64,000 bases of DNA, from the NCBI RefSeq assembly GCF_000148645.1, contig NC_014541.1:3619139-3683138 (forward strand), read 5' to 3'. Both the position numbers and the translations under genes were made by a program. Each line of letters begins with the position of its first letter. Position 1 is the stretch's first letter. This stretch comes from Ferrimonas balearica DSM 9799 (lineage in GTDB: Bacteria; Pseudomonadota; Gammaproteobacteria; Enterobacterales; Shewanellaceae). The notes beneath the pieces were generated by a model, which made no database searches, was not told the origin of the DNA, and saw only the letters and a program-made list of their open reading frames with translations. Shown piece after piece: positions 55,439 to 63,511 of the stretch.

Positions 55439-56113
55439 TCACTCAATTCCTAAGTATTTATGGGTTTGCACAGAAAGGCGCCAATTACGCTTGATGCAGG
55501 TCCGGATGGCTAACTCCGTTGCTTTTGGCTTTTGACTGATTGGTTGCAATGCCACCTTCGCATCAGCCCCAGCGGAACCAGTCAGCAGTTCATCCAATTG
55601 CTCAATATCCTTTACCGTTGCCACGGGATGTTTGATCTCATCAGCCCTATCGATAGCAGAAGCAAGAACCGATAGACCACCACGCATTTTAATTTTTGGC
55701 GAGACTGTTACCCAAGCCGAATCGCTGACCATAACCGGATACGTCCCACTGGTCTCAACCTGAATGCTATAGCCCTCAGCTTCAAACACCTCGCATAGTG
55801 GCTGTAAGTCGTACATACAGGGCTCACCACCGGTGATCACCAAGTGCGTAGCCGTATAACGACTCATGCAAAGATCTAAAATCTCTCTCGGTCCAACTGA
55901 GCACCACATAACTGACTCTTCAGTCTTAACCAAGACGTCACTAAGCATGACCTTACGGTTTTCTTGGAGATCCCATGTATGTTTCGTGTCACACCAGGAA
56001 CACCCAACTGGGCATCCTTGTAAACGCAAAAAAATTGCAGGAACCCCAGTGTGCACACCCTCTCCTTGGATGGTTTCAAACAATTCGTTAACTGGGTATG
56101 AAGCATTATTCAT
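55439..56113 (-). CDS. queE: 7-carboxy-7-deazaguanine synthase
   Basis: 224 aa radical SAM enzyme that forms the deazapurine ring from 6-carboxytetrahydropterin. The variant cluster motif is C34-x3-C38-x2-C41 in GCPVGCSWCDTKH; ETIQGEGVHTG precedes it, and LVITGGEPCMYDL binds SAM. First gene of the minus-strand preQ0 set. The upstream 100 nt before the IS should carry its promoter. Confidence 0.95.
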   Translation of the reverse strand: MNNASYPVNELFETIQGEGVHTGVPAIFLRLQGCPVGCSWCDTKHTWDLQENRKVMLSDVLVKTEESVMWCSVGPREILDLCMSRYTATHLVITGGEPCMYDLQPLCEVFEAEGYSIQVETSGTYPVMVSDSAWVTVSPKIKMRGGLSVLASAIDRADEIKHPVATVKDIEQLDELLTGSAGADAKVALQPISQKPKATELAIRTCIKRNWRLSVQTHKYLGIE

Positions 56114-56537
56114 GATGTAGCCATCTCAATTTGAGTAATCATCAAAGAGTCTACCTACACAAAACCTCTGCTCAAGTACAAAAACACCTTCAGTGAACTC
56201 ACTAGCGGTTTCGTGTGGTGGTCTAATGATCCCGGACACCGCTTTAGGTGGTAAAGTAGCCACCGCAACAAAAGGTGTTCAATGACAAGAAAGCGTCGCC
56301 CATTCACTGCGGAGTTCAAGCTGGAAGCCGCATGCCTGGTTCTCGATTAGGACTACTCGATTGCTAAAGCCAGCCGCTCATTAGACGTCGGGGAGACGGT
56401 ACTTCGCCGTTGGGTCAGCCAACTACAAGCTGAGCGACCTGGAAGCACACCGAGCAGCAAAGCGCTGACGCCGGAGCAACAGAAAATCCAAGAACTCGAA
56501 GCCCGCATCAACCGGCTTGGACGTGAAAAAGCGGTTC

Positions 56538-57424
<887 letters not shown>

Positions 57425-57432
57425 CCACTACA

Positions 57433-57768
57433 CAAGCCATCAAGGCTTGGAAAGATGACGCAGTGCCAACGCCCAAGCCTGGGAGCGCCACTCGATCAAT
57501 CACCACCCACCCCATCAAGCTGGTCATTATCCGATTACTCGAAAGCCAACCAGAAGCCCGAGCCGATGCCTTGTGGCAACTGCTGCGCAAAGAGGTTAAT
57601 GCAGAGGCCGAGCGGTTATTTGATCTCGACCATGTTGTCGATGAAATGAGCAGTAATAGTATCCACTGGTTCGGAAAAGGGCTCGAAGCAGAACGAGCCA
57701 CCAGTTATAAGACGTTCCGTAACTGGGTGTCTGAAGTGCGTAAACTGAAACAAGCGACGCGGCTGTAA
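57433..57768 (+). pseudogene. Fragment of an unknown gene cut by the IS
   Basis: An open frame enters directly from the IS right end and reads QAIKAWKDDAVPTPKPGSA to VRKLKQATRL, ending TAA at 57768. It has no start of its own beyond IS-derived TTG and no ribosome site, so it is probably the 3' part of a gene truncated by the IS or a rearrangement. Family unknown; composition is soluble and helical. Confidence 0.4.
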
Positions 57769-57876
57769 GCTAGGAACCGTTGACGATAAGCCGGTTGAGG
57801 CCGCTTGATTGAGCAGCATATCTCTACCGGCGACACTGGAAACTGCCTTTCACCGCCCCTAAACGACGTCGCCTTG

Positions 57877-59448
57877 TTAGACAACTGGATAACTGGCCAT
57901 TTTAAGGAAGGTATAGGCTAACTCGATCGCTTTATCATGGTCGTCTTCCCCCCGATACCAACGGATTTTTACCCCGTTATGGTTAGCCCATCTGATGACC
58001 TGACTAAACTCATTACGTTTGTCATTCTTAGCGCAGGACTCGGCGTACTGGTTGATCAGTAAGTAAGTATCCTCGCCGATACTGTGCTTGGCCAAATCGA
58101 ACGCTTTGCGATAATGCGGGTAAGCAGCGCGATGCTCATTCCGTCGGTAAAAATACGTGGCGTACATCCACTCCACCAACCAAGAAAGTGTTCCGGATTG
58201 GCCAGCGGCATCAATCCTCTTCTTATACGCCTCGATGCGGTCAACTGACAGGTCAGGCAGTTTCCTTAACTTTACTCCCTCAAGGAAAAACTCCGCGAAA
58301 GCCTTGTCCTTATCTGCCAGCTTATGTCGCAACATCCTCATTAACGCCGCGAGGATATGCGAGGGGAGCATACCGCGGGCTTGTTTAAGCTCTGCCAGTG
58401 ACAGCGGTTCGCCTTCCTTTCTGCTCAATAACTCCTGGAACGCACGCAACCCGGGCGTCATTAAATGATTAAACCATGCCCAGCGGCCGTGCACCGCCTC
58501 CTTCCAGAATGCATAGTACTCTCTGCCTGCGAGCGGCCCAATGCAGGTCAACTCTAGCTCAATCTCCGCCTTCCACTGAGCATGCATTTGCGCCAGACGA
58601 CGGTTTTGGGCTTTCATGTCCCGACAAAGTTGCCGGATAAATTCCCTACCGAAAGCTTTATCGATAGCCTTGAGCACGTCGGTTGCCATGCGCGCAAAGA
58701 AAAGATGAACCCTGAAGCTTTTCACCTCTGACTCCGTCAGGGTTCTTTTGTACTTAGGGTCAGGACATGCAGCTAACAGTGCTAACGAGGACTCAAGGTT
58801 AGTAACGAGTTCTCCCCATTGAGGGAGCCGATTCCGGTTAAACCATCGCTCAACATTTTCCAGATTTTGCTGCGCCCTGCCGGGTTCCCCGTTTGGATTA
58901 TGAAAACGGCTTTGACTTGTGTCTGCCGTTTCATAAATCCAACACCACACTTTCTCAAGCGGCCAAACCACCTTGTCTTCGGCAAACTCGGGAAGCCACC
59001 AGTTTGGCGCAACCGGAGAGGAAAGCTCACTAACGGCCAGCCCATACATCAGGGAGTACTTCTGCGCCGATTTGACCACCACATCCGCTAGCCCGCATTC
59101 GAACAACCACCTGACAGTATTTTCCTTGTCGAGGTAAGTCGCCCATTCCCGTTTGGCATTTCGGAAGGAATGGTACAGATCTTCGACCGAAGCCATAAAG
59201 GCGTTAGCGACACGAATGTCCCTTGTCGCTTCCGTCACCAGCCCCAAAAGGTAAACGGCGACATCTTGGAAGCTCTTTTCAACGTCTCCTTCTTCGTTCG
59301 CCAGCCTGCGCAACTTGGTTTGGAAGGTTTTCTTCGCCTTTTCATCTTTGAGAATTTCCGACGGGTTGTTTTTCTGAGCCAGTAAGCCCGTACTGTTTAA
59401 CAACGCCTGAGCCGCTTCCCCAAGGGTCGGAAAAACGTAGTCAGTCAT
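57877..59448 (-). CDS. 523-aa protein of unknown function (three-gene cluster)
   Basis: 523 aa, soluble, helix-rich. The last third has repeat-like helix pairs (WMYATYFYRRNEHRAAYPHYRKAFDLAKH; LINQYAESCAKNDKRNEFSQVI) that look like TPR units; the middle is Trp/Arg-rich. No enzyme motif recognised. The start is one of four successive ATGs overlapping the end of the 46-aa gene; the last (59448) has GAGG at good distance. The stop codon lies inside GTCTAAC, followed by AAGGCGACG, as seen when an integron cassette gene runs into its attC site. Third gene of a 43-aa / 46-aa / 523-aa operon. Confidence 0.7.
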   Translation of the reverse strand: MTDYVFPTLGEAAQALLNSTGLLAQKNNPSEILKDEKAKKTFQTKLRRLANEEGDVEKSFQDVAVYLLGLVTEATRDIRVANAFMASVEDLYHSFRNAKREWATYLDKENTVRWLFECGLADVVVKSAQKYSLMYGLAVSELSSPVAPNWWLPEFAEDKVVWPLEKVWCWIYETADTSQSRFHNPNGEPGRAQQNLENVERWFNRNRLPQWGELVTNLESSLALLAACPDPKYKRTLTESEVKSFRVHLFFARMATDVLKAIDKAFGREFIRQLCRDMKAQNRRLAQMHAQWKAEIELELTCIGPLAGREYYAFWKEAVHGRWAWFNHLMTPGLRAFQELLSRKEGEPLSLAELKQARGMLPSHILAALMRMLRHKLADKDKAFAEFFLEGVKLRKLPDLSVDRIEAYKKRIDAAGQSGTLSWLVEWMYATYFYRRNEHRAAYPHYRKAFDLAKHSIGEDTYLLINQYAESCAKNDKRNEFSQVIRWANHNGVKIRWYRGEDDHDKAIELAYTFLKMASYPVV

Positions 59449-59581
59449 CATCATCATCCTCGAAGTCAACCTGCCGCTCGCACGATTCACAGAGCTCTCC
59501 GGTGATACCCCAAGGGCCATCTTCTCCGGTGAAATAAAGCGTGCACAAACATTCCGCACACTGGATTTGATTATCGCTCAT
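59441..59581 (-). CDS. 46-aa zinc-ribbon protein
   Basis: Four Cys in CxxC pairs, C8/C11 (with C13) and C31/C34, spaced like a zinc ribbon, then an acidic tail of consecutive Asp. The ATG at 59581 has GAGGGG upstream; the longer frame from 59740 overlaps the 43-aa gene and lacks a ribosome site. Its end overlaps the 523-aa gene by 8 nt, so they are coupled. Function unknown. Confidence 0.7.
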   Translation of the reverse strand: MSDNQIQCAECLCTLYFTGEDGPWGITGELCESCERQVDFEDDDDD

Positions 59582-59600
59582 GCCATGATCCCCTCTGCCA

Positions 59601-59732
59601 CTACTTAGCTTTACCCTTGGCGTTTCCACGGTTGCCACCGGACTTATTGCCCGTGGTGGCCGGCCAGTTCCCGCCCGGACCAGGATGGGTTGACGGGCCA
59701 CGACCACCAGCTTTGCCTTTACCTTTTGCCAT
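59601..59732 (-). CDS. 43-aa Gly/Lys-rich peptide
   Basis: A short frame, MAKGKGKAGGRGPSTHPG to GGNRGNAKGKAK, with a central GGNWPATTGNKSGG. It is strongly basic and glycine-rich, likely disordered and nucleic-acid binding. AAGAGGA precedes the ATG at good spacing, and the next gene follows after 19 nt. I have a sense that similar small peptides occur in other proteobacteria, but I cannot name a family. Confidence 0.65.
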   Translation of the reverse strand: MAKGKGKAGGRGPSTHPGPGGNWPATTGNKSGGNRGNAKGKAK

Positions 59733-59920
59733 GAGTGCATTCCTCTTTCATTGGTTCAACGATGTCTTACTGTCCGCCCTTTTTATTCAGGGCCGCCGAC
59801 TCCGAAAGAGTAACTATGCCGCTTCAGCATAACACCGGGCATTTTGGCGACGCGCTTTTTGTCCTATAAAAACAGTAACTAACACCAAGAATACTCAACG
59901 TCCCCGCTAGCATCCTCGCT

Positions 59921-59936
59921 AACGTCCCGGGACGTT
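59921..59936. promoter_or_regulatory. Perfect 16-bp palindrome upstream of the HTH-Rep operon
   Basis: AACGTCCCGGGACGTT, a perfect dyad 45 nt before the HTH gene, with a half-site-like copy (AACGTCCCCG) at 59898-59907. It may be the operator of the HTH protein or part of the Rep origin. Confidence 0.5.
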
Positions 59937-59980
59937 TGAGCTTTTTAACGTGACCCCTGGTGAACATCAGGAGACACGTT

Positions 59981-60220
59981 ATGGCACTGCACAGCGAAAC
60001 CAAGCGCGCCTTTACCGAGCAAGAAACCGCCCACTACATCGGCATGAGCCGCTCCTTTCTGCGTCAATCGCGCATGGAGGGCAACCGTAAACACCGCACC
60101 CCGGCACCGCCTTTCATCAAAGTGGGCCGCGCCGTCCGTTACCTCAAAGAAGATCTCGATAGCTGGCTGGACAGCCAAACCAAATTAACTCACCTGCCCT
60201 GCGGCGAGGTGGCGTTATGA
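59981..60220 (+). CDS. AlpA/excisionase-like helix-turn-helix protein
   Basis: 79 aa with a MerR/AlpA-type HTH (FTEQETAHYIGMSRSFLRQSRMEG) and the family ending PPFIKVGRAVRYLKEDLDSWLD. AGGAGA precedes the ATG at 59981. Such proteins regulate integration/excision or replication genes of prophages and islands. It overlaps the replication gene by 4 nt (ATGA). A perfect palindrome upstream is a candidate binding site. Confidence 0.8.
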   Translation: MALHSETKRAFTEQETAHYIGMSRSFLRQSRMEGNRKHRTPAPPFIKVGRAVRYLKEDLDSWLDSQTKLTHLPCGEVAL

Positions 60221-61860
60221 GTCTGCAAACCTCTCCTGTCCCGTTAACGACTCACAACCCCGTTAACGGCGCACAGTGCTTACCCAGCCCATCGGACTCA
60301 AGCGCCTCCGTTAACGTGGAATGGGACGACAAAGCCTTTGTTCTTGAACATCTGCGAAAATTTCCCGGTGATATTCAGCGCCTGATGATGCGGGGCTACT
60401 ATCAACGCAACGGCCAGCGGGAAAGAAACCAGTACCTGCTCAAGTTAGTGCAACAGATAGAAGCCAATTTGGGCTGCACCGCTGACCTGAGCCTGTTCGA
60501 GTTCAATGAGGAACAGCTAAAGCGCCAAGCCGGTCAGCACAGTCTGTTCTGTTACGAAATGGCTCTGCGGATGGCTGAGGGCAATCGTAAGTGCCTGGTG
60601 CGTGAGATCATCCGTTACGGCAAGTCGCATGGGCTTCGTCTGTGCACAAGAGGGGATGAAGTGGGGTTTGTGGTTCGCGCTTGTGACCCTGAGTTATGGC
60701 GACGCAAACTCAAACAGGCGATCCGACAGAACCGAGAGTACCTCTATCGCATTCTCAACCAGGTACACCGCTACCAGGGGATCTATTGCAGTGACTGGCA
60801 AGCCAAAAACCATCGCCAGCGCCGCAAGAAGCAACAAGAGTTCCTCGATAACACCTTTATGATGAATGAGCTGGAGCAAGAGTTCAGCTTGGCTGAATTG
60901 GCCCAAACCAGCACCGCCAACCCGGCCAACCGTAAGGTTGAACTGATGGTACGTGCCCGAGGCTTTGAGGAACTGGCTGATGAAAGCGGCCACGTGGGCT
61001 ATTTCATCACCCTCACCTGCCCCAGCCGTTTTCATCGCGCCTACGCCAAAACGGGCAAGCCCAACCCGAAATGGGACGGCTCAGACGTTCGCGATGCCCA
61101 GGCTCATCTCAATCATGTCTGGGTAAAGACCCGATCAGCCTATGGCAAGAAGGGGATCCAGCCCTACGGCTTTCGGGTCGTCGAGCCGCAACACGATGGT
61201 ACGCCGCACTGGCACCTGTTGCTCTTTATGCCCAAAGAGCAGGCGCGCCAGTTTATCCAGATTTTCCGTCACTACGCCTTAGAGGTAGATGGTGACGAAA
61301 AAGGCGCGGCTAAACGACGACTCGATGTAAAGCTCATCGACAAAGAGAAAGGTACGGCAACGGGCTACATCGCCAAGTACATATCCAAGAACATCGACGG
61401 CTCCGATCTTGACCAGGGCGTCTACGGTGAAAACCCTATCGAGGCCGCCGAGCGTGTTCAGGCATGGGCCTCAACCTATCGGATCCGTCAGTTTCAGCCC
61501 ATTGGTGGCGCATCCGTCACGGTATGGCGGGAGTTGCGACGACTGAAGCAAGCCCTGTTGCCCAAAGACTCGCAGTTGCAACGCATCTGGGAAGCTGCCA
61601 ATAACGGCGACTGGAAAGGTTTTATTGGTGGTATGGGGGGAATCCATCTGCCCCGAAACGAACGTCCAGTATCCCCGCTCTACCTCACTCCTATCGACGA
61701 GGTAAGCGGCTCCCCTAAACTCAATCGCTTTGAGGAACTCGCCAGCAGGGCTCTCAAGGGGATTCAATGGTGCGGCCAACGGTTTATCAGCCGCATCCAT
61801 CAGTGGCAGCGGATCGCCGCGCCGACTGCTCTTGGCTCTGACTTGGAGTTCTGTGAATAA
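60217..61860 (+). CDS. HUH replication endonuclease (phage GPA/P2 A type)
   Basis: 547 aa. The HUH metal motif is HWH in DGTPHWHLLLFM (about residue 331) and the double-tyrosine motif is YIAKYISKNID (about 385), the superfamily I Rep arrangement used by phiX174 A and P2 A proteins for rolling-circle replication. It nicks one strand and becomes covalently attached by Tyr. No capsid, integrase or partition genes accompany it, so this is a replication module from a satellite phage or plasmid. Overlaps the HTH gene; its 3' end is 28 nt from the attC end of the neighbouring cassette. Confidence 0.85.
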   Translation: MSLQTSPVPLTTHNPVNGAQCLPSPSDSSASVNVEWDDKAFVLEHLRKFPGDIQRLMMRGYYQRNGQRERNQYLLKLVQQIEANLGCTADLSLFEFNEEQLKRQAGQHSLFCYEMALRMAEGNRKCLVREIIRYGKSHGLRLCTRGDEVGFVVRACDPELWRRKLKQAIRQNREYLYRILNQVHRYQGIYCSDWQAKNHRQRRKKQQEFLDNTFMMNELEQEFSLAELAQTSTANPANRKVELMVRARGFEELADESGHVGYFITLTCPSRFHRAYAKTGKPNPKWDGSDVRDAQAHLNHVWVKTRSAYGKKGIQPYGFRVVEPQHDGTPHWHLLLFMPKEQARQFIQIFRHYALEVDGDEKGAAKRRLDVKLIDKEKGTATGYIAKYISKNIDGSDLDQGVYGENPIEAAERVQAWASTYRIRQFQPIGGASVTVWRELRRLKQALLPKDSQLQRIWEAANNGDWKGFIGGMGGIHLPRNERPVSPLYLTPIDEVSGSPKLNRFEELASRALKGIQWCGQRFISRIHQWQRIAAPTALGSDLEFCE

Positions 61861-61887
61861 CTGTACCGAGCGTTCTTATCGAGCAAG

Positions 61888-62015
61888 GTTTAACGCCGCA
61901 TTAAGGTGTGAGCAACGCTACCACGAAACTTACCATGCCACCGTAAACATAAAACCCAACGATTAGCACTGAAAAAGCCAAGCGTTGGGAATCACTCTTA
62001 AATGCTTTGTTAGCA
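61888..62015 (-). other. Integron attC site (~128 bp, Vibrio-like)
   Basis: On the minus strand the site starts TGCTAAC (R'') followed by AAAGCATTTAAGAGTGA and ends TGCGGC then GTTAAAC, a perfect GTTRRRY core (R'). The two ends form an imperfect dyad of about 30 nt per arm (GCATT, AAG, GTGA, CAACGC repeated in inverse order), with an inner CCCAACG/CGTTGGG pair. Length and ends match attC sites I know from Vibrio chromosomal integrons. The cassette's own 5' boundary (TTAGCAC at 63505-63511) is complementary to R'', as a real cassette requires. Confidence 0.85.
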
Positions 62016-63511
62016 CACATTAACTGAAGTTTATGTGGCTAGATGCCAATGTTTTAAACTCAGTTGTTTTCAACGTTTTTTCTAAAGTCTGCCCATTGGA
62101 AATCAAATGATCTAAGATCTGCTTAAGCTTGTCACTAACAACATTAGTTCTCAGATTGATTAAAATCTGTACTGCATGATTTCTACAGTTTGAGTTAGAC
62201 AACAGAGAGTAAATATCTTGTCTGTAGAGAGCTATCAGAACTTGCACTATATTGTCGTCGCCTAACATATTTAAGATTGAGTCATACACAACCTTACCCG
62301 ATGGAGAAACACCTGTATTATAGGAAACACCGTTACCAATACGACAAGACAAGATAATACGAATTAATTTTTCTTTACGCTCATTGGGAATATCTGCTTC
62401 ATTAGAGATATAGCTTAATATTTTCCTAGCGTGAGGAACTTCATTATAAAAGTTATCCCAACCACTATGAGCGGAGCTTAAGTCGTCTAAGTGTTCATCT
62501 AAAAGAATAACTCTTGCTTCAAGTGTTTTAAATTTGTTTCCAGAGCAAAACTCAAAGAATTCGTTACCAGCAGCAAACTTATCGTTGTGCAAATTTGTAC
62601 GATAGCCATCTAATGTTACACCCAATTTATATTTGAGATTATTATCGGCGTGCTGCCAAACCGTTGGTGCAATAAGGGAGATATTTTTCTTTAAGATATT
62701 GTTAGCGCCAGCACCAACGTACATACCAAAGATCGTCTGAAGAACATTATCACAATTTTTTGTGTGCAATTGCTTAAGACCATTTTGCATATGCTGCAAA
62801 CTTGAGCTATCTATAACTTCTGTTTGATTACGCAAGTTTTCAACAAAAGCCTTAACTTGTAATGCAGCCTCAGAAGGAGTGTCATTAATAACTTCTTGTA
62901 CACACGTTTGTAGCCAGCCCATCAACTCAAAAGCATTGATATTCGCATCATTAGGATGGCTAGCGCCAATGTCATTGCGCATAATCAGGATATGGGTTAG
63001 CTTTTTATAAATTGAATCAGAGATCAGTTCTAGCTTGGCGCAATTATCAAGGAGAACTTTATCCTTAATACCACTTAAGTCATTTTCGGTACTAAATAAA
63101 TCTCGGTGTTTTCCTCCAACCGCAGCATCATAAAACAGCTCCAAGCCATAAATAACAGTTTTTTTACGCAAATTTAAAACAACTTCGTTCCATACGTAGT
63201 TCAACGCAGCGTCAAACAAACCTATAGCACTTGCTGCTGCAAATTTAGATAGATAGCGAGACTCGCGCTTAACCTCATCTGGCAATGTCATTACAAACTG
63301 AGGAAAGTTTGTCTGAACAACCTGACGCTCAGCGGTTGTAGCTAGAATATTTTCCTTTGGTAATCCAAGAGAATCCAAAAACTGTTCAAATCGATTGAAA
63401 TCGGTAGAGACAAGTTGCCCTTGTGTTTGCGCACTAACTACTTCATTCGTACTCATATATAACCTAACCTTTTATTTTTCCATATAACTCAAAGTGTTCG
63501 TTGTGTGCTAA
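61894..63511 (-). mobile_element. Integron gene cassette
   Basis: 1618-nt cassette on the minus strand between cut sites G|TTAGCAC (63512/63511) and G|TTAAAC (61894/61893). It contains a single gene (62020-63456) followed by its attC. No intI integrase is in the window; the site before the cassette start is either attI or a worn attC. Confidence 0.8.
62020..63456 (-). CDS. Cassette-encoded protein with HEPN-like motif
   Basis: 478 aa, AT-rich coding unlike the host genes, helix-rich. ILIMRNDIGASHPND contains R160-N161-x5-H167, the R-x(4-6)-H form of HEPN ribonucleases, in a setting (R-N...A-S-H-P-N) found in abortive-infection proteins. The C-terminal half has HEAT-like helices and no motif I know. 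It may be a defence RNase, but one motif seen by eye is weak proof. It lies in a proven cassette; the stop is 5 nt from attC R''. Confidence 0.65.
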   Translation of the reverse strand: MSTNEVVSAQTQGQLVSTDFNRFEQFLDSLGLPKENILATTAERQVVQTNFPQFVMTLPDEVKRESRYLSKFAAASAIGLFDAALNYVWNEVVLNLRKKTVIYGLELFYDAAVGGKHRDLFSTENDLSGIKDKVLLDNCAKLELISDSIYKKLTHILIMRNDIGASHPNDANINAFELMGWLQTCVQEVINDTPSEAALQVKAFVENLRNQTEVIDSSSLQHMQNGLKQLHTKNCDNVLQTIFGMYVGAGANNILKKNISLIAPTVWQHADNNLKYKLGVTLDGYRTNLHNDKFAAGNEFFEFCSGNKFKTLEARVILLDEHLDDLSSAHSGWDNFYNEVPHARKILSYISNEADIPNERKEKLIRIILSCRIGNGVSYNTGVSPSGKVVYDSILNMLGDDNIVQVLIALYRQDIYSLLSNSNCRNHAVQILINLRTNVVSDKLKQILDHLISNGQTLEKTLKTTEFKTLASSHINFS

